Origin: Verrucomicrobiota bacterium
Lineage (GTDB): Bacteria > Verrucomicrobiota > Verrucomicrobiia > CAIQCK01
Reading direction: 5' to 3'
Assembly (NCBI GenBank): GCA_016222825.1
Contig: JACRQF010000006.1
Coordinates: forward strand, 1 to 64,000
Length of the DNA: 64,000 nt
A program made the position numbers and the translations under genes. Below are positions 43,298 to 51,910 of this stretch, piece after piece. The notes below the pieces were generated by a model. It was not told where the DNA came from. It searched no databases and worked only from the letters and a program-made list of their open reading frames with translations. Positions within the stretch are counted from its first letter, which is position 1. Each line of letters begins with the position of its first letter.

Positions 43298-45811
43298 ATG
43301 AAAGAACTGCGCATGAAGCCAACGACTGCGGCCCACAAACTCAACGGCGACATCACGGCTGACGCCCTTCTGGCGCGGTTCCAGGACCACATCAAATACT
43401 CGCGCGGCAAACATTTCGCCGGCGCCACCGATTTTGACAAACTCGCCAGCCTCAGCCGCGCCATCCGCGACCTCGCCGTGGAACGAATGCTCGCGACGCA
43501 GCAGACCTACTACGACCGCGATGCGAAGCGGGTCTATTACCTCTCGATGGAATTCCTGATGGGCCGGCTGCTGTCGAACAACGTCATTTCGCTCGGCCTT
43601 CGCCCGGTGGTGGAAAAGGCGCTCGGCAAGCTCGGCCTGAGTTTTGAGCAGCTCTGCAATTACGAGCCGGACGCGGGTCTCGGCAACGGCGGCCTCGGCC
43701 GGCTCGCCGCGTGTTATCTCGACTCGCTGGCGACGCTGGAGTATCCGGGCTACGGCTACGGCATCCGTTACCGGCACGGGATGTTCCGGCAGGAGTTCGA
43801 CAACGGCTGGCAGATGGAGCGGCCCGACGATTGGCTGAAGTTCGGCAACCCGTGGGAAATCATCCGCCCCGAAGACGCCGTGCCGGTGCTGGTCTATGGC
43901 CGCATCGAAAACCTGCCCGCCATCGGCGATGGCCCGCCGCGGTCGGTGTGGGTGGACTGGCAGATGATTGACGGCGTGCCCTACGACATCCCGATCATCG
44001 GCTGCGGCGTGAACACCGTGAACATCCTGCGGCTCTGGAGCGCGCGCGCGGCGGAAGGCTTCCGGCTTGACGTGTTCAACCAGGGCGATTACGTGCGCGC
44101 CATCCAGGAGAAGAACTGGGCGGAAACCATCAGCAAGGTGCTTTATCCCTCCGAGAACACGCACGCAGGCAAGGAGCTGCGGCTCATCCAGGAGTATTTC
44201 CTCGTTGCCTGCTCCGTGCGCGACGCCGTGCGCCGGCATCTGAAGAAACACGAGTCGCTCGATAACTTCGCTGAGAAAAACGCGCTTCAGCTCAACGACA
44301 CCCATCCCGCGCTCGCCGTCGCGGAGCTGATGCGCCACCTGCTCGACGAGCAGGACGTGCCGTGGGAGCGCTCGTGGGAGATCACCGTTGCGGCGCTCGG
44401 CTACACCAACCACACGCTGTTGCCGGAGGCGCTGGAGAAGTGGCCCGTGCCGCTGATGGAGCGGGTGCTCCCGCGCCACTTGCAGATCATCTACGAGATC
44501 AACGACCGTTTTCTCGACAGTGTGCGGCTGCGTTACCCGAACGACGACGAACGTATCCGGCGCGTGTCGCTGGTCGAGGAAGGCGAGGTCAAGCAGGTCC
44601 GCATGGCCAACCTCGCCATCGTCGGCAGTCACGCCGTCAACGGCGTCGCCCAGCTTCACAGCGACCTGCTGAAGGCCAACCTCGTGCCGGAGTTCGCGCA
44701 GATGTGGCCGGAGCGGTTCAGCAACAAGACCAACGGCATCACGCAGCGCCGCTGGCTGCTGGCGTGCAACCCCGGCCTCGCCGCGCTCATCACCGAGTGC
44801 ATCGGCGACAAGTGGGTGCGCGACCTCGATGCGTTGCGCAAGCTGGAACCGTTTGCGGAAAAACCAGAGTTCCTCCAGCGGTTCCTCGCCGTGAAACAGG
44901 CGAACAAGCAGCGACTCGCGGCGCTCATCGGCGAGCGCCACGGCATCGCGGTGGACCCGCAATCGCTCTTCGACGTTCACGTGAAGCGCCTCCACGAATA
45001 CAAGCGCCAGCTCCTGAACGCACTGCACATCATCGCGCTCTACCACCGCATCAAAGACAACCCCGCGGGCGACTTCGTGCCGCGCACGTTTCTCTTTGGC
45101 GCGAAGGCCGCGCCCGGCTATCACATGGCCAAGCGGATCATCAAGTTCGTCAATTCCATCGGCGAAGTTCTCGCGCGCGACCCCGACGTGCGCGGCCGGG
45201 TGCGCGTGGTGTTCCTGCCGGACTACTGCGTCTCGCTGGCGGAAATGATCGTGCCGGCGGCCGACCTCTCCGAGCAGATCTCGACCGCCGGCAAGGAAGC
45301 CTCCGGCACCGGCAACATGAAACTCGCCCTCAACGGCGCGCTCACGATGGGCACGTGGGACGGCGCGAACATCGAGATCGCCGAGGCGGTAGGTCTCGAC
45401 AACATCTTCATCTTTGGCCACCGCGCCGGGCAGATCGAGGCCATGTCGCGCGACGGTTACCGGCCACACGAATGGGCGGAGCGCGACGCCGAATTGCGCC
45501 GCGTCCTGGCGAGCATCCGGCAGGGCGAGTTCAGCCCCGGCGCGCCCGGCCTCTTCGACGACATCCACCGCGCGCTGGTCGAGTGGGGCGACACCTATTT
45601 CCATCTGGCGGATTTTCGCAGTTACGCCGACTCCCAGCAGCGCGCGTCGGACCTGTTCCGCGACCGGACGACGTGGGCGCGCAAGGCGGCGCTCAACGTC
45701 GCCCGCATGGGCAGGTTCTCCAGCGACCGTTCGATCCGCGAATACGCGCGCGAGATTTGGAACCTGCGGCCGGTGCCGGTGAAAGTTGCGGCAGCGAAAC
45801 CCACAATGTGA
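43298..45811 (+). CDS. glgP: Glycogen/maltodextrin phosphorylase
   Basis: An 837-residue cytosolic PLP enzyme that releases glucose 1-phosphate from alpha-1,4-glucans; length is typical. Landmarks: VYYLSMEFLMGRLLSNN, PDAGLGNGGLGRLAACYLDS, YGIRYRHGMFRQ, the LQLNDTHPALAVAELMR motif, FSNKTNGITQRRWL, and the PLP site EASGTGNMKLALNGALT, whose Lys forms the Schiff base. An in-frame ATG five codons on (43313) is an alternative start. It follows the LbH gene after 137 bases and precedes STAS by 24. Confidence 0.96.
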   Translation: MKELRMKPTTAAHKLNGDITADALLARFQDHIKYSRGKHFAGATDFDKLASLSRAIRDLAVERMLATQQTYYDRDAKRVYYLSMEFLMGRLLSNNVISLGLRPVVEKALGKLGLSFEQLCNYEPDAGLGNGGLGRLAACYLDSLATLEYPGYGYGIRYRHGMFRQEFDNGWQMERPDDWLKFGNPWEIIRPEDAVPVLVYGRIENLPAIGDGPPRSVWVDWQMIDGVPYDIPIIGCGVNTVNILRLWSARAAEGFRLDVFNQGDYVRAIQEKNWAETISKVLYPSENTHAGKELRLIQEYFLVACSVRDAVRRHLKKHESLDNFAEKNALQLNDTHPALAVAELMRHLLDEQDVPWERSWEITVAALGYTNHTLLPEALEKWPVPLMERVLPRHLQIIYEINDRFLDSVRLRYPNDDERIRRVSLVEEGEVKQVRMANLAIVGSHAVNGVAQLHSDLLKANLVPEFAQMWPERFSNKTNGITQRRWLLACNPGLAALITECIGDKWVRDLDALRKLEPFAEKPEFLQRFLAVKQANKQRLAALIGERHGIAVDPQSLFDVHVKRLHEYKRQLLNALHIIALYHRIKDNPAGDFVPRTFLFGAKAAPGYHMAKRIIKFVNSIGEVLARDPDVRGRVRVVFLPDYCVSLAEMIVPAADLSEQISTAGKEASGTGNMKLALNGALTMGTWDGANIEIAEAVGLDNIFIFGHRAGQIEAMSRDGYRPHEWAERDAELRRVLASIRQGEFSPGAPGLFDDIHRALVEWGDTYFHLADFRSYADSQQRASDLFRDRTTWARKAALNVARMGRFSSDRSIREYAREIWNLRPVPVKVAAAKPTM

Positions 45812-45835
45812 TACAAACCCGCGGCGAAACAACCT

Positions 45836-46180
45836 ATGGCAATCCAATGTGAAACCAAAAACGGCGTCGGCGTGGTGACAGTGACCGGCGCGCTGAACGC
45901 GCCGGTGGCAGAATCGTTCCACACCCAGTTCGTTGCGTGGTTCGACAACCAGCCCGGCCTTCTACAGGTGGCGGTGGACCTTGGTGGCGTCGGTTTTATA
46001 GACAGCCTCGGCTTGGGCGCACTCATCAGCGTTTTCAAACACGTCGCGGAGCGCGGCGGCGACATGAGGCTCGTGCGCCCACAGCAGGCGGTGAAACTGG
46101 TGCTGGAGATTACGCGCACCAGCCGCATCCTGCGCATGTTCGGCACGCTGGAAGAGGCGTTGCGGGACGCCGCCCGCTGA
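45836..46180 (+). CDS. STAS-domain anti-anti-sigma-type protein
   Basis: A 114-residue single STAS domain, like SpoIIAA/RsbV. The helix-cap motif GFIDSLGLGALI carries Ser57, the residue normally phosphorylated by an anti-sigma kinase. Such proteins bind or release an anti-sigma factor depending on phosphorylation. No kinase or phosphatase is adjacent. It lies 62 bases before a glycosyltransferase that itself carries two STAS domains, so it probably takes part in the same control. Confidence 0.92.
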   Translation: MAIQCETKNGVGVVTVTGALNAPVAESFHTQFVAWFDNQPGLLQVAVDLGGVGFIDSLGLGALISVFKHVAERGGDMRLVRPQQAVKLVLEITRTSRILRMFGTLEEALRDAAR

Positions 46181-46242
46181 GCGGCACGGCGCCGGCGCGG
46201 CTGATGGCGCGGTCCCGGATTTCTGGTAATAGAATCCAAGTC

Positions 46243-47745
46243 ATGAACAGCACGGAATCGCCATCGCAGACCGTCAAGCTGGCGGCCCCTATCGTCATGC
46301 TCGGCGTGCCGTTCGACGTGGTCACGGCCGGCCAGACCATCGCCATCATCGGCCAGATGATCGAATCGCGCCGGCCTTATTATTTGGCAACGGCCAACGC
46401 CGGCTTGGTGGCGCTGGCAGCCCGCGACGTGGAACTGCGCCGCATCCTGCTCGATGCACACCTGATTCTGTGCGACGACACTCCGCTGGTCTGGGCTTCG
46501 CGCTGGCTGGGCAATCCGCTGCCGGACCGCGTCGCCAGTTTCGACCTCGCGCTGCTGCTGATAAGCTCCGCCGCTGAGAAGGGCTGGCGCGTATTCCTGC
46601 TCGGCGCGAAGGAGGATATCCTCCAGCGCGCCGCGGCCAAGCTCCGCACGCAACATCCCCGCCTGCAAATCGTCGGCTCCTTTTCGCCGCCGTCCGCGCC
46701 GCTGCTGGAGATGGACCACGAGAGCATCCGCTGCGCGATCAAGGAAGCGAAGCCGGACCTCCTCCTCGTGGGCCTCGGATGCCCCAAGCAGGAGAAGTGG
46801 ATCAACATGCACTACCGCACGCTCGGCGTGCCCGTCTCCATCGGCGTCGGCGCCACGATTGACTTTCTAGCGGGCGAGATTCCGCAAGCGCCGATGTGGA
46901 TGGGAAACGCGAGGCTGGAATGGCTCCACCGACTGAGCCACGAGCCGCGGCGGTTGGCGCGGCATTGCGTGGCCGACTTCTGGGTGCTGGCCACCGGCCT
47001 GCTGGCGCAATGGTGGCAGTTGCAGTTGCGCCGGCGGCAGCGCGCGGCACGCTATCGCCAGTCGCTGGTGGTGGCCGAAAAGACTGGGGCGGGATTCGAG
47101 TTGGTGAGGATTCCGCCGCGCTTCGACGCGGCCGTGGTGAAGGACCACGACGGGCTCTGGAAATGCTTCACAACATCGCCCACCCACCTGTTGGTGGACC
47201 TGATGAACGTGGAGTTCATTGACAGCACCGGCGTCGGCTTGCTGATCTGGCTGCACAAGAGCCTGACGGCATCGAATTGCCACTTCGTGCTGGTGGCCCC
47301 CTCGACCGCTGCGAAAAAGGGGCTGGAACGGATGCGCATCCCGGAGATGCTGGCCATCGCGCCCAATCTCGACGCGGCGAAGAACATGATCGCCGAGCGC
47401 ACACGCGGCATCCACGCCATCGCGACGCTGGACCTCTCCCCGTCGCCCAAGCCGCTGACGTGGCACGGCGAGATTGTGACCTCGAACATCGAGGCGGTGA
47501 AGCACCTCACCGAGAGCTACATGGATTGCTGCGTCGCGCATCCGAAACGCATCGCCATTGACCTCGCCGAGGTCCGGTTCGTGGACAGCGCCGGCGTCGG
47601 CTTCATGCTCCGCATCAAGAAACAGGGCCGCCTGCGCGGCATGGAGGTCACTTTCCTCAATCCGCAGCTGAACGTGCTCAATGTTGTCCGCGCGCTGCAT
47701 CTGGACCAATACCTGTTTGGCGGGGACCCGCAAGGGTCTCCCTAG
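46243..47745 (+). CDS. GT26 (WecG/TagA/CpsF) glycosyltransferase fused to two STAS domains
   Basis: A 500-residue protein. Residues about 15-250 are a complete GT26 domain: YYLATANAGLVALAARDVEL, the catalytic-Asp region ILCDDTPLVWAS (Asp78/79), LLLVGLGCPKQEKW and GVGATIDFLAGE. GT26 enzymes add ManNAcA, ManNAc or glucose-type residues to lipid-linked sugars. Two STAS domains follow, with FIDSTGVGLLI (Ser328) and FVDSAGVGFML (Ser449). The gene directly follows the free STAS protein. The fusion suggests that polysaccharide assembly is controlled by a partner-switching module. Confidence 0.9.
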   Translation: MNSTESPSQTVKLAAPIVMLGVPFDVVTAGQTIAIIGQMIESRRPYYLATANAGLVALAARDVELRRILLDAHLILCDDTPLVWASRWLGNPLPDRVASFDLALLLISSAAEKGWRVFLLGAKEDILQRAAAKLRTQHPRLQIVGSFSPPSAPLLEMDHESIRCAIKEAKPDLLLVGLGCPKQEKWINMHYRTLGVPVSIGVGATIDFLAGEIPQAPMWMGNARLEWLHRLSHEPRRLARHCVADFWVLATGLLAQWWQLQLRRRQRAARYRQSLVVAEKTGAGFELVRIPPRFDAAVVKDHDGLWKCFTTSPTHLLVDLMNVEFIDSTGVGLLIWLHKSLTASNCHFVLVAPSTAAKKGLERMRIPEMLAIAPNLDAAKNMIAERTRGIHAIATLDLSPSPKPLTWHGEIVTSNIEAVKHLTESYMDCCVAHPKRIAIDLAEVRFVDSAGVGFMLRIKKQGRLRGMEVTFLNPQLNVLNVVRALHLDQYLFGGDPQGSP

Positions 47746-47860
47746 CCGCGATCCATCCGGCGGCGGCGCGCGTCTGTCTTCTCCATGTCCGCGCAATGTG
47801 CGTTTCCCCGCTTGACGTTTTGGGAAGGCCGCGTAAGCTGCCGCACAGGTTTGGTCGAGC

Positions 47861-47952
47861 GGAGAGGTGCCTGAGTGGCCGAAAGGGGCGGTTTGCTAAA
47901 CCGTTGTAGCTGTAAAAAGCTACCCAGGGTTCGAATCCCTGCCTCTCCGCCA
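47861..47952 (+). tRNA. tRNA-Ser (anticodon GCT)
   Basis: A 92-base cloverleaf including an encoded CCA. The 7-bp acceptor stem is GGAGAGG/CCTCTCC; the anticodon loop TTGCTAA carries GCT at 47895-47897, reading AGC/AGU. The long variable arm (GTAGCTG...AGCTAC) is diagnostic for tRNA-Ser. The T-arm is CAGGG-TTCGAAT-CCCTG. Confidence 0.97.
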
Positions 47953-48034
47953 TCTCCCCCTTTCCGCAGGGCCGGACTCGTGCGTGGCATGCCGCTGTAA
48001 ACAGAACCGGGCGCCAGGCGTCCCACAAACCCCG

Positions 48035-48139
48035 ATGAAGAGACTGAAATACGCGACAGCCGTCGGATCGTTTCTCGTGGGCGCTTTGACAACGGCGCTG
48101 CGCGCAACGGTCACGCTGGCCAGCAGCGACATCGGCTGA
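48035..48139 (+). pseudogene. Short signal-peptide-like remnant of an exported protein
   Basis: A 34-residue open frame, MKRLKYATAVGSFLVGALT then TALRATVTLASSDIG and a stop. It is a complete signal peptide followed by a strand of the kind that opens autotransporter-repeat or PEP-CTERM proteins, and it then ends. It looks like the truncated start of a lost gene. Apart from it, the stretch 47953-48350 holds nothing I can support. Confidence 0.3.
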
Positions 48140-48350
48140 ATGTCAAAAGCCGGCATCAACTCGCGTTCACGGAAAAGTTTCGCTGGCCGGTTGCTCCGCG
48201 CCCCGCTAAACTGCCCGGCTGTTGCTCCGGATCGCTGACGGAGAACACGCCGCGCGCGACGCCAGGATTCCGACGCCAGACGAAGGGCCGAACGGGTTGA
48301 GAACCTGTTTGGCTTTGGTTCCGGCATGCGTGAGGTTTAACTAAGAACTC

Positions 48351-49118
48351 ATGGAATTTGTTTTTAACTGCCCGCACTGCAACCGGGAACTGGCCGCCGC
48401 CGACAATGCGCACGGCCAGACGGTGGTGTGCCCTGCCTGCAAACAATCGCTGATTGTTCCTCATTCCGCCCCGGCCGCGCCGCCGGGGCTGGGACACGAC
48501 GAAGAGATCGTCGAGGTGCTGGAGGAGTTCAGACCACCGCAGCCGGCCGAGCCGCCTCCGCTCGCGAGCCGCGGCGCCGGCGGAGCGGCGTCACTGCTGC
48601 CGCCTGTCAAGCAACGTCCGGTGTTTCCATCCGACCTGACCGAGCCAACGCCGATGATGCGCGCCCAATTGGAGCGCGAACAGCGCCGCCAGAGTCTTCC
48701 GATCCAACGGAGGGCGCACCTGCTCGTCTTCGGCGCCACAATCATCTTCTGCCTGCTGCTGGCCACCATCATCGTCCTCGTCACCCAACTGCCCGGCGGC
48801 AACCCGGCGGCGACGGCGTCGGCCAAGGCGCTCGCCGCGACTGCGCCCAGCGCCACTCCGGACCTGAGCCGGCTCTCGCCTGAGGAAACGCAGGAACTGG
48901 CCCTGTTGATTAAGCGCGCGTTCGACACCCTGCCGCCGGAGGAAGGCCGCGAAGCCAACATCATCTACTCGCGGATCAACCAGCGGCAGCCGACGACGCA
49001 GGAACAGGTGGCCCGGTTCAACTCGCTGTTTCAGAAGGGCGCCAATCTGTTGACCGCCGAGCAGCAACAGCGACTGACGATGCTCTTTGCCAAGACCATC
49101 CAGTCGCCGGGAACATGA
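48351..49118 (+). CDS. Zinc-ribbon membrane protein, 255 residues
   Basis: The N-terminus is a zinc ribbon: C7-P-H-C10 and C27-P-A-C30 (NCPHCNRELAAADNAHG). A Pro-rich cytosolic linker follows, then one membrane helix at about 126-146 (LLVFGATIIFCLLLATIIVLV) and a periplasmic helical tail with LSRLSPEETQELALLIKRAF. The layout (ribbon in, tail out) is seen in many small Verrucomicrobiota and Planctomycetota proteins. No function is recognised; sensing or scaffold roles are possible. It is the first gene after tRNA-Ser. Confidence 0.7.
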   Translation: MEFVFNCPHCNRELAAADNAHGQTVVCPACKQSLIVPHSAPAAPPGLGHDEEIVEVLEEFRPPQPAEPPPLASRGAGGAASLLPPVKQRPVFPSDLTEPTPMMRAQLEREQRRQSLPIQRRAHLLVFGATIIFCLLLATIIVLVTQLPGGNPAATASAKALAATAPSATPDLSRLSPEETQELALLIKRAFDTLPPEEGREANIIYSRINQRQPTTQEQVARFNSLFQKGANLLTAEQQQRLTMLFAKTIQSPGT

Positions 49119-49233
49119 TGGTGTTGCTGCCGGATGCCGGGGCAGAAGGACGACCCCGCAGGTTGGCTGTCCGGCCGAACGCAGCAAGGAGTTGCACAAC
49201 GAAGTCATTGGAGCCACTTTCTAGTCCGCTAAA

Positions 49234-50034
49234 ATGACACTGGTTCTTCTAGCAGCAGCGGCCGCGGGCATGACAGCGGCGACGACGATCTTGCCGCCGT
49301 CGTTGCCGGTGCTGCCCTACAGCTTCCGCCAGACGACCATCGTGGAAACCCTCGACAAGGCACACAAGTCCACCGAGCGCGACACGAAGGTGCAGGAAGT
49401 GTTTCCCGTCGAGGGCAAGATGCTCTTCCACCGGCTGATCAGCCGCAATGGCAAACCACTCTCGCTCAAGGAAGAGGAAGAGGAAGCCAAACGGCTGGAA
49501 GCGTTCCGCCAGGCGATCCGCGACGGCAAAAAACCCAAGGACGCCGAGCAGGTGACCGACCTGACCGCGCGGTTCAGCGGCGAGGAATTGGAGCGGGCGT
49601 TCATCAGCGAGGAAATCGGCCGCGAAGAACTGCGCGGGCGACGGTGCATCCTTTACAAGTTCCGTGGCCGGCCGGGCCGCTCGATCAAGATCGGCGGACA
49701 GTATCAGAAGTTCTTCGACGTTGTCGTGGACGGCGTCGTCGGGCAGCTTTGGATTGACGAGGAGGACCGCAAGCCCGCGCGCGGCGAGGTCCGGCTGAAG
49801 AAACCGGTGAGCATCGCCTTCGGGCTGCTGGTCTATATCAAACAGTTCGATCTCGACGTGGATTTCGAGCGGCTGGAGCCGGGCGTCTGGTGGCCCTGCA
49901 AGGCCGCGGGAACGGCAGACGCGCGCTTTCTCATTTTCCAGCCGTGCGTCAAACGCGGACAAGTGCTGAACGAAAACTTTAAGCGGATGCCATCGCAGGA
50001 ACCGCCGACTGCCAAGGCCGCCTTCGCTCGTTAG
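49234..50034 (+). CDS. Exported hypothetical protein (LolA/MucB-like fold possible)
   Basis: A 266-residue protein with a short hydrophobic leader (MTLVLLAAAAAGMTAATTI). Strands and a charged helix (LSLKEEEEEAKRLEAFRQAI) precede a mixed half with RRCILYKFRGRPGRSIKIG, VVDGVVGQLWIDEEDRKPARGEVRL and DLDVDFERLEPGVWWP, reminiscent of LolA/MucB-like half-barrels, which bind lipids or lipoproteins. It lies 115 bases after the zinc-ribbon gene; that gap holds no supported feature. No strong ribosome site precedes the ATG. Confidence 0.55.
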   Translation: MTLVLLAAAAAGMTAATTILPPSLPVLPYSFRQTTIVETLDKAHKSTERDTKVQEVFPVEGKMLFHRLISRNGKPLSLKEEEEEAKRLEAFRQAIRDGKKPKDAEQVTDLTARFSGEELERAFISEEIGREELRGRRCILYKFRGRPGRSIKIGGQYQKFFDVVVDGVVGQLWIDEEDRKPARGEVRLKKPVSIAFGLLVYIKQFDLDVDFERLEPGVWWPCKAAGTADARFLIFQPCVKRGQVLNENFKRMPSQEPPTAKAAFAR

Positions 50035-50089
50035 CCTGAAACCGAAAACGCGCTGGCAAGGATGGCATCGCCAGGACCGGTCCCAACCG

Positions 50090-51784
50090 TCACTTCAACA
50101 GCGATTCGGCGTGCTTGCGCGCGGCGTCGGATTGGCCGCCGAGCATGCGGGTCAGTTCCGTGACGCGGCCAAGGCGGTCGAGGAGGGCAAAGTCGGAGAT
50201 CGTGCGGCCGGCCTTGAGTTCCTTGCTCACCACGAAGTGCGCGGTGGCTTGCGCGGCGACGGGCGCGAGATGGGTGATGCAGAGCACCTGATGCCGGTCT
50301 GCAATCTGTCGCATTTTCTCGCCGACGGCGTGCGCGGTCTCGCCACCGACGTTGGCGTCCACCTCGTCGAACACCAGCACGGGAATCTCATCCTCGGCCG
50401 CCAGCACGGTCTTCAGCGCAAGCATCACGCGCGCCATTTCGCCCGAGGACGCGATGGCGCGCAACGGGCGGGCTGGCTCGCCGGGGTTCGGCGCGAACTG
50501 GAACTCGATGGTGTCGAGGCCGGAGGACTGCGGACTGCGGACTGCGGATTGCGGATTGGAGAACAGATCGCCGGGCTGGATGGATTCGAGGGCGACATCG
50601 AAGCGGCATTGGCGGAAGCCGAGCGCGGACAGCTCCTTCATGACGGCTTTGCTGAGCTTCGGGATGATCTGCCGGCGCTGGGCGGAAAGCTGCCGGCCGA
50701 TGCGCCAAAGTTCGGCGTCAAGCTTTTGAAGTTCGGCGTTGAACCGGGAGAGTTCGGCGTCGCGCTGTTCGAGGCTGTGGAGTCTTTTCTTCGCTTCCTC
50801 GCCGAAGGTGATGACATCGCTGAGCGTCGCGCCATATTTGCGCCGCAGTGATTGGATGAGGTTCAGCCGCTCTTCGAGTTCCTTCAGCCGCGCCGGGTCG
50901 AGTTCAATCCGTTCGAGGTAATGCGCCAGTTCGCCTTGCAACTCGCGCAGCGCCGTCACCACCTGTTCCTGGCCGGCGACGAGCGGCGCAGCGGCCGGAT
51001 CAAGCCGTTGCAACTCGCGCAACATGCGTCCGATCTCGCCGACGCGCGTCAGCACGGCGTCGTCGGCTTCGCCGAGCAGCGCCAGCGCGGTCTGGCCGAA
51101 CTCGATGAGCTTGGCGGCGTTGCTGGCGCGGCGGTAATCCTGCTCGACGCGCGCCTCCTCATCCGGCTGGAGCTTGGCGTCGGAAACCTCACGGACTTGG
51201 AACCGCAGCAGGTCGAGTTGTTGCGCGTAGGTTTTCTCATCCACGATGAGCGCGGCCTTCTCCGCCTCGACGGTCGCGCGGCAGCCAACAAGTTCAGCGA
51301 AGGCGGCGCGCAGCCCGCCGAGGTTGCCGAAGGCGTCGAGGATGTCGAGCTGGCGCGCGGGATGGAGCAGCGACTGGTGGTCGTGCGGGCCGTGGATGTC
51401 CACGAGCCATTCGCCGAGGGCGGAAAGGATGTTCAGCGTCGTGGGCGAACCGTTGACGAACTGGCGGTTGGAGCCGGCGGCGGTGAAGACGCGTTTGACG
51501 ACAAGCTGGCCGTCCTCGCACGGCTCCAAGCCGTTTTCGTCGAGGAACGGCCGGAGCGGCGCGCGCAACTGCGACACGTCGAACGCCGCCTCCACGGAGC
51601 AGCTTTCCTCGCCGCTGCGGATGAGCGTGCGATCGGCGCGTTCGCCGAGCAGGAGGTTGAGCGCGCCGATGAGGATGGACTTGCCCGCGCCGGTTTCGCC
51701 GGTGATGACGTTGTAACCCGGCTGGAGTTCCAGCGTCAGGTCGGCCACGAGGGCCAAGTTTTTGATGCGCAGCGTCGTCAGCAT
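50090..51784 (-). CDS. recN: DNA repair protein RecN
   Basis: A 564-residue SMC-like ATPase acting at double-strand breaks. Walker A is G29-E-T-G-A-G-K35-S36 (NVITGETGAGKSILIGAL); the signature and Walker B are GEMARVMLALKTVL and IPVLVFDEVDANVGG near the C-terminus; a coiled coil lies between. A 7-base tandem repeat (50525-50558) adds a short non-conserved stretch (NPQSAVRSPQSS) in front of the C-terminal strand. The start overlaps a possible 26-codon leader frame. It is on the minus strand, downstream of the large Cys-repeat gene. Confidence 0.95.
   Translation of the reverse strand: MLTTLRIKNLALVADLTLELQPGYNVITGETGAGKSILIGALNLLLGERADRTLIRSGEESCSVEAAFDVSQLRAPLRPFLDENGLEPCEDGQLVVKRVFTAAGSNRQFVNGSPTTLNILSALGEWLVDIHGPHDHQSLLHPARQLDILDAFGNLGGLRAAFAELVGCRATVEAEKAALIVDEKTYAQQLDLLRFQVREVSDAKLQPDEEARVEQDYRRASNAAKLIEFGQTALALLGEADDAVLTRVGEIGRMLRELQRLDPAAAPLVAGQEQVVTALRELQGELAHYLERIELDPARLKELEERLNLIQSLRRKYGATLSDVITFGEEAKKRLHSLEQRDAELSRFNAELQKLDAELWRIGRQLSAQRRQIIPKLSKAVMKELSALGFRQCRFDVALESIQPGDLFSNPQSAVRSPQSSGLDTIEFQFAPNPGEPARPLRAIASSGEMARVMLALKTVLAAEDEIPVLVFDEVDANVGGETAHAVGEKMRQIADRHQVLCITHLAPVAAQATAHFVVSKELKAGRTISDFALLDRLGRVTELTRMLGGQSDAARKHAESLLK
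50525..50558. repeat. Heptanucleotide tandem repeat inside recN
   Basis: GGACTGC three times, then GGATTGC and a partial GGATTG. Because 7 is not a multiple of 3, each added unit shifts the reading frame, so the number of copies decides whether RecN is intact; in this sequence the frame is open. Confidence 0.85.
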
Positions 51785-51858
51785 GGCGTTTGGCTCGCAC
51801 GAGTCTGCAACGCGCCGCCGGTTTCGGCAAAGGATTTTTTGCGCGGTTCTTTCGCCAT
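51778..51858 (-). CDS. Possible 26-residue leader peptide overlapping recN
   Basis: A short frame MAKEPRKKSFAETGGALQTR and six more residues, ending in TGA inside the first codons of recN (overlap of 7 bases). The position would allow translational coupling. Lys/Arg-rich start, no known family. It may be noise, since nothing else proves translation. Confidence 0.25.
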   Translation of the reverse strand: MAKEPRKKSFAETGGALQTRASQTPC

Positions 51859-51910
51859 TTCTGAAGACGGCTTGGACACCTTGTATCGGGGCGGATTCGG
51901 CCGGATGGGT

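Noticed and set aside
43076-45922. 948-codon minus-strand open frame opposite glgP
   Set aside because: glgP has clear family motifs on the plus strand; the antisense translation has none.
49119-49233. Possible small SRP RNA (GTCCGG and GAACGCAGCA-like pieces)
   Set aside because: The closing tetraloop helix and the conserved symmetric loop cannot be formed; similarity is limited to short words.
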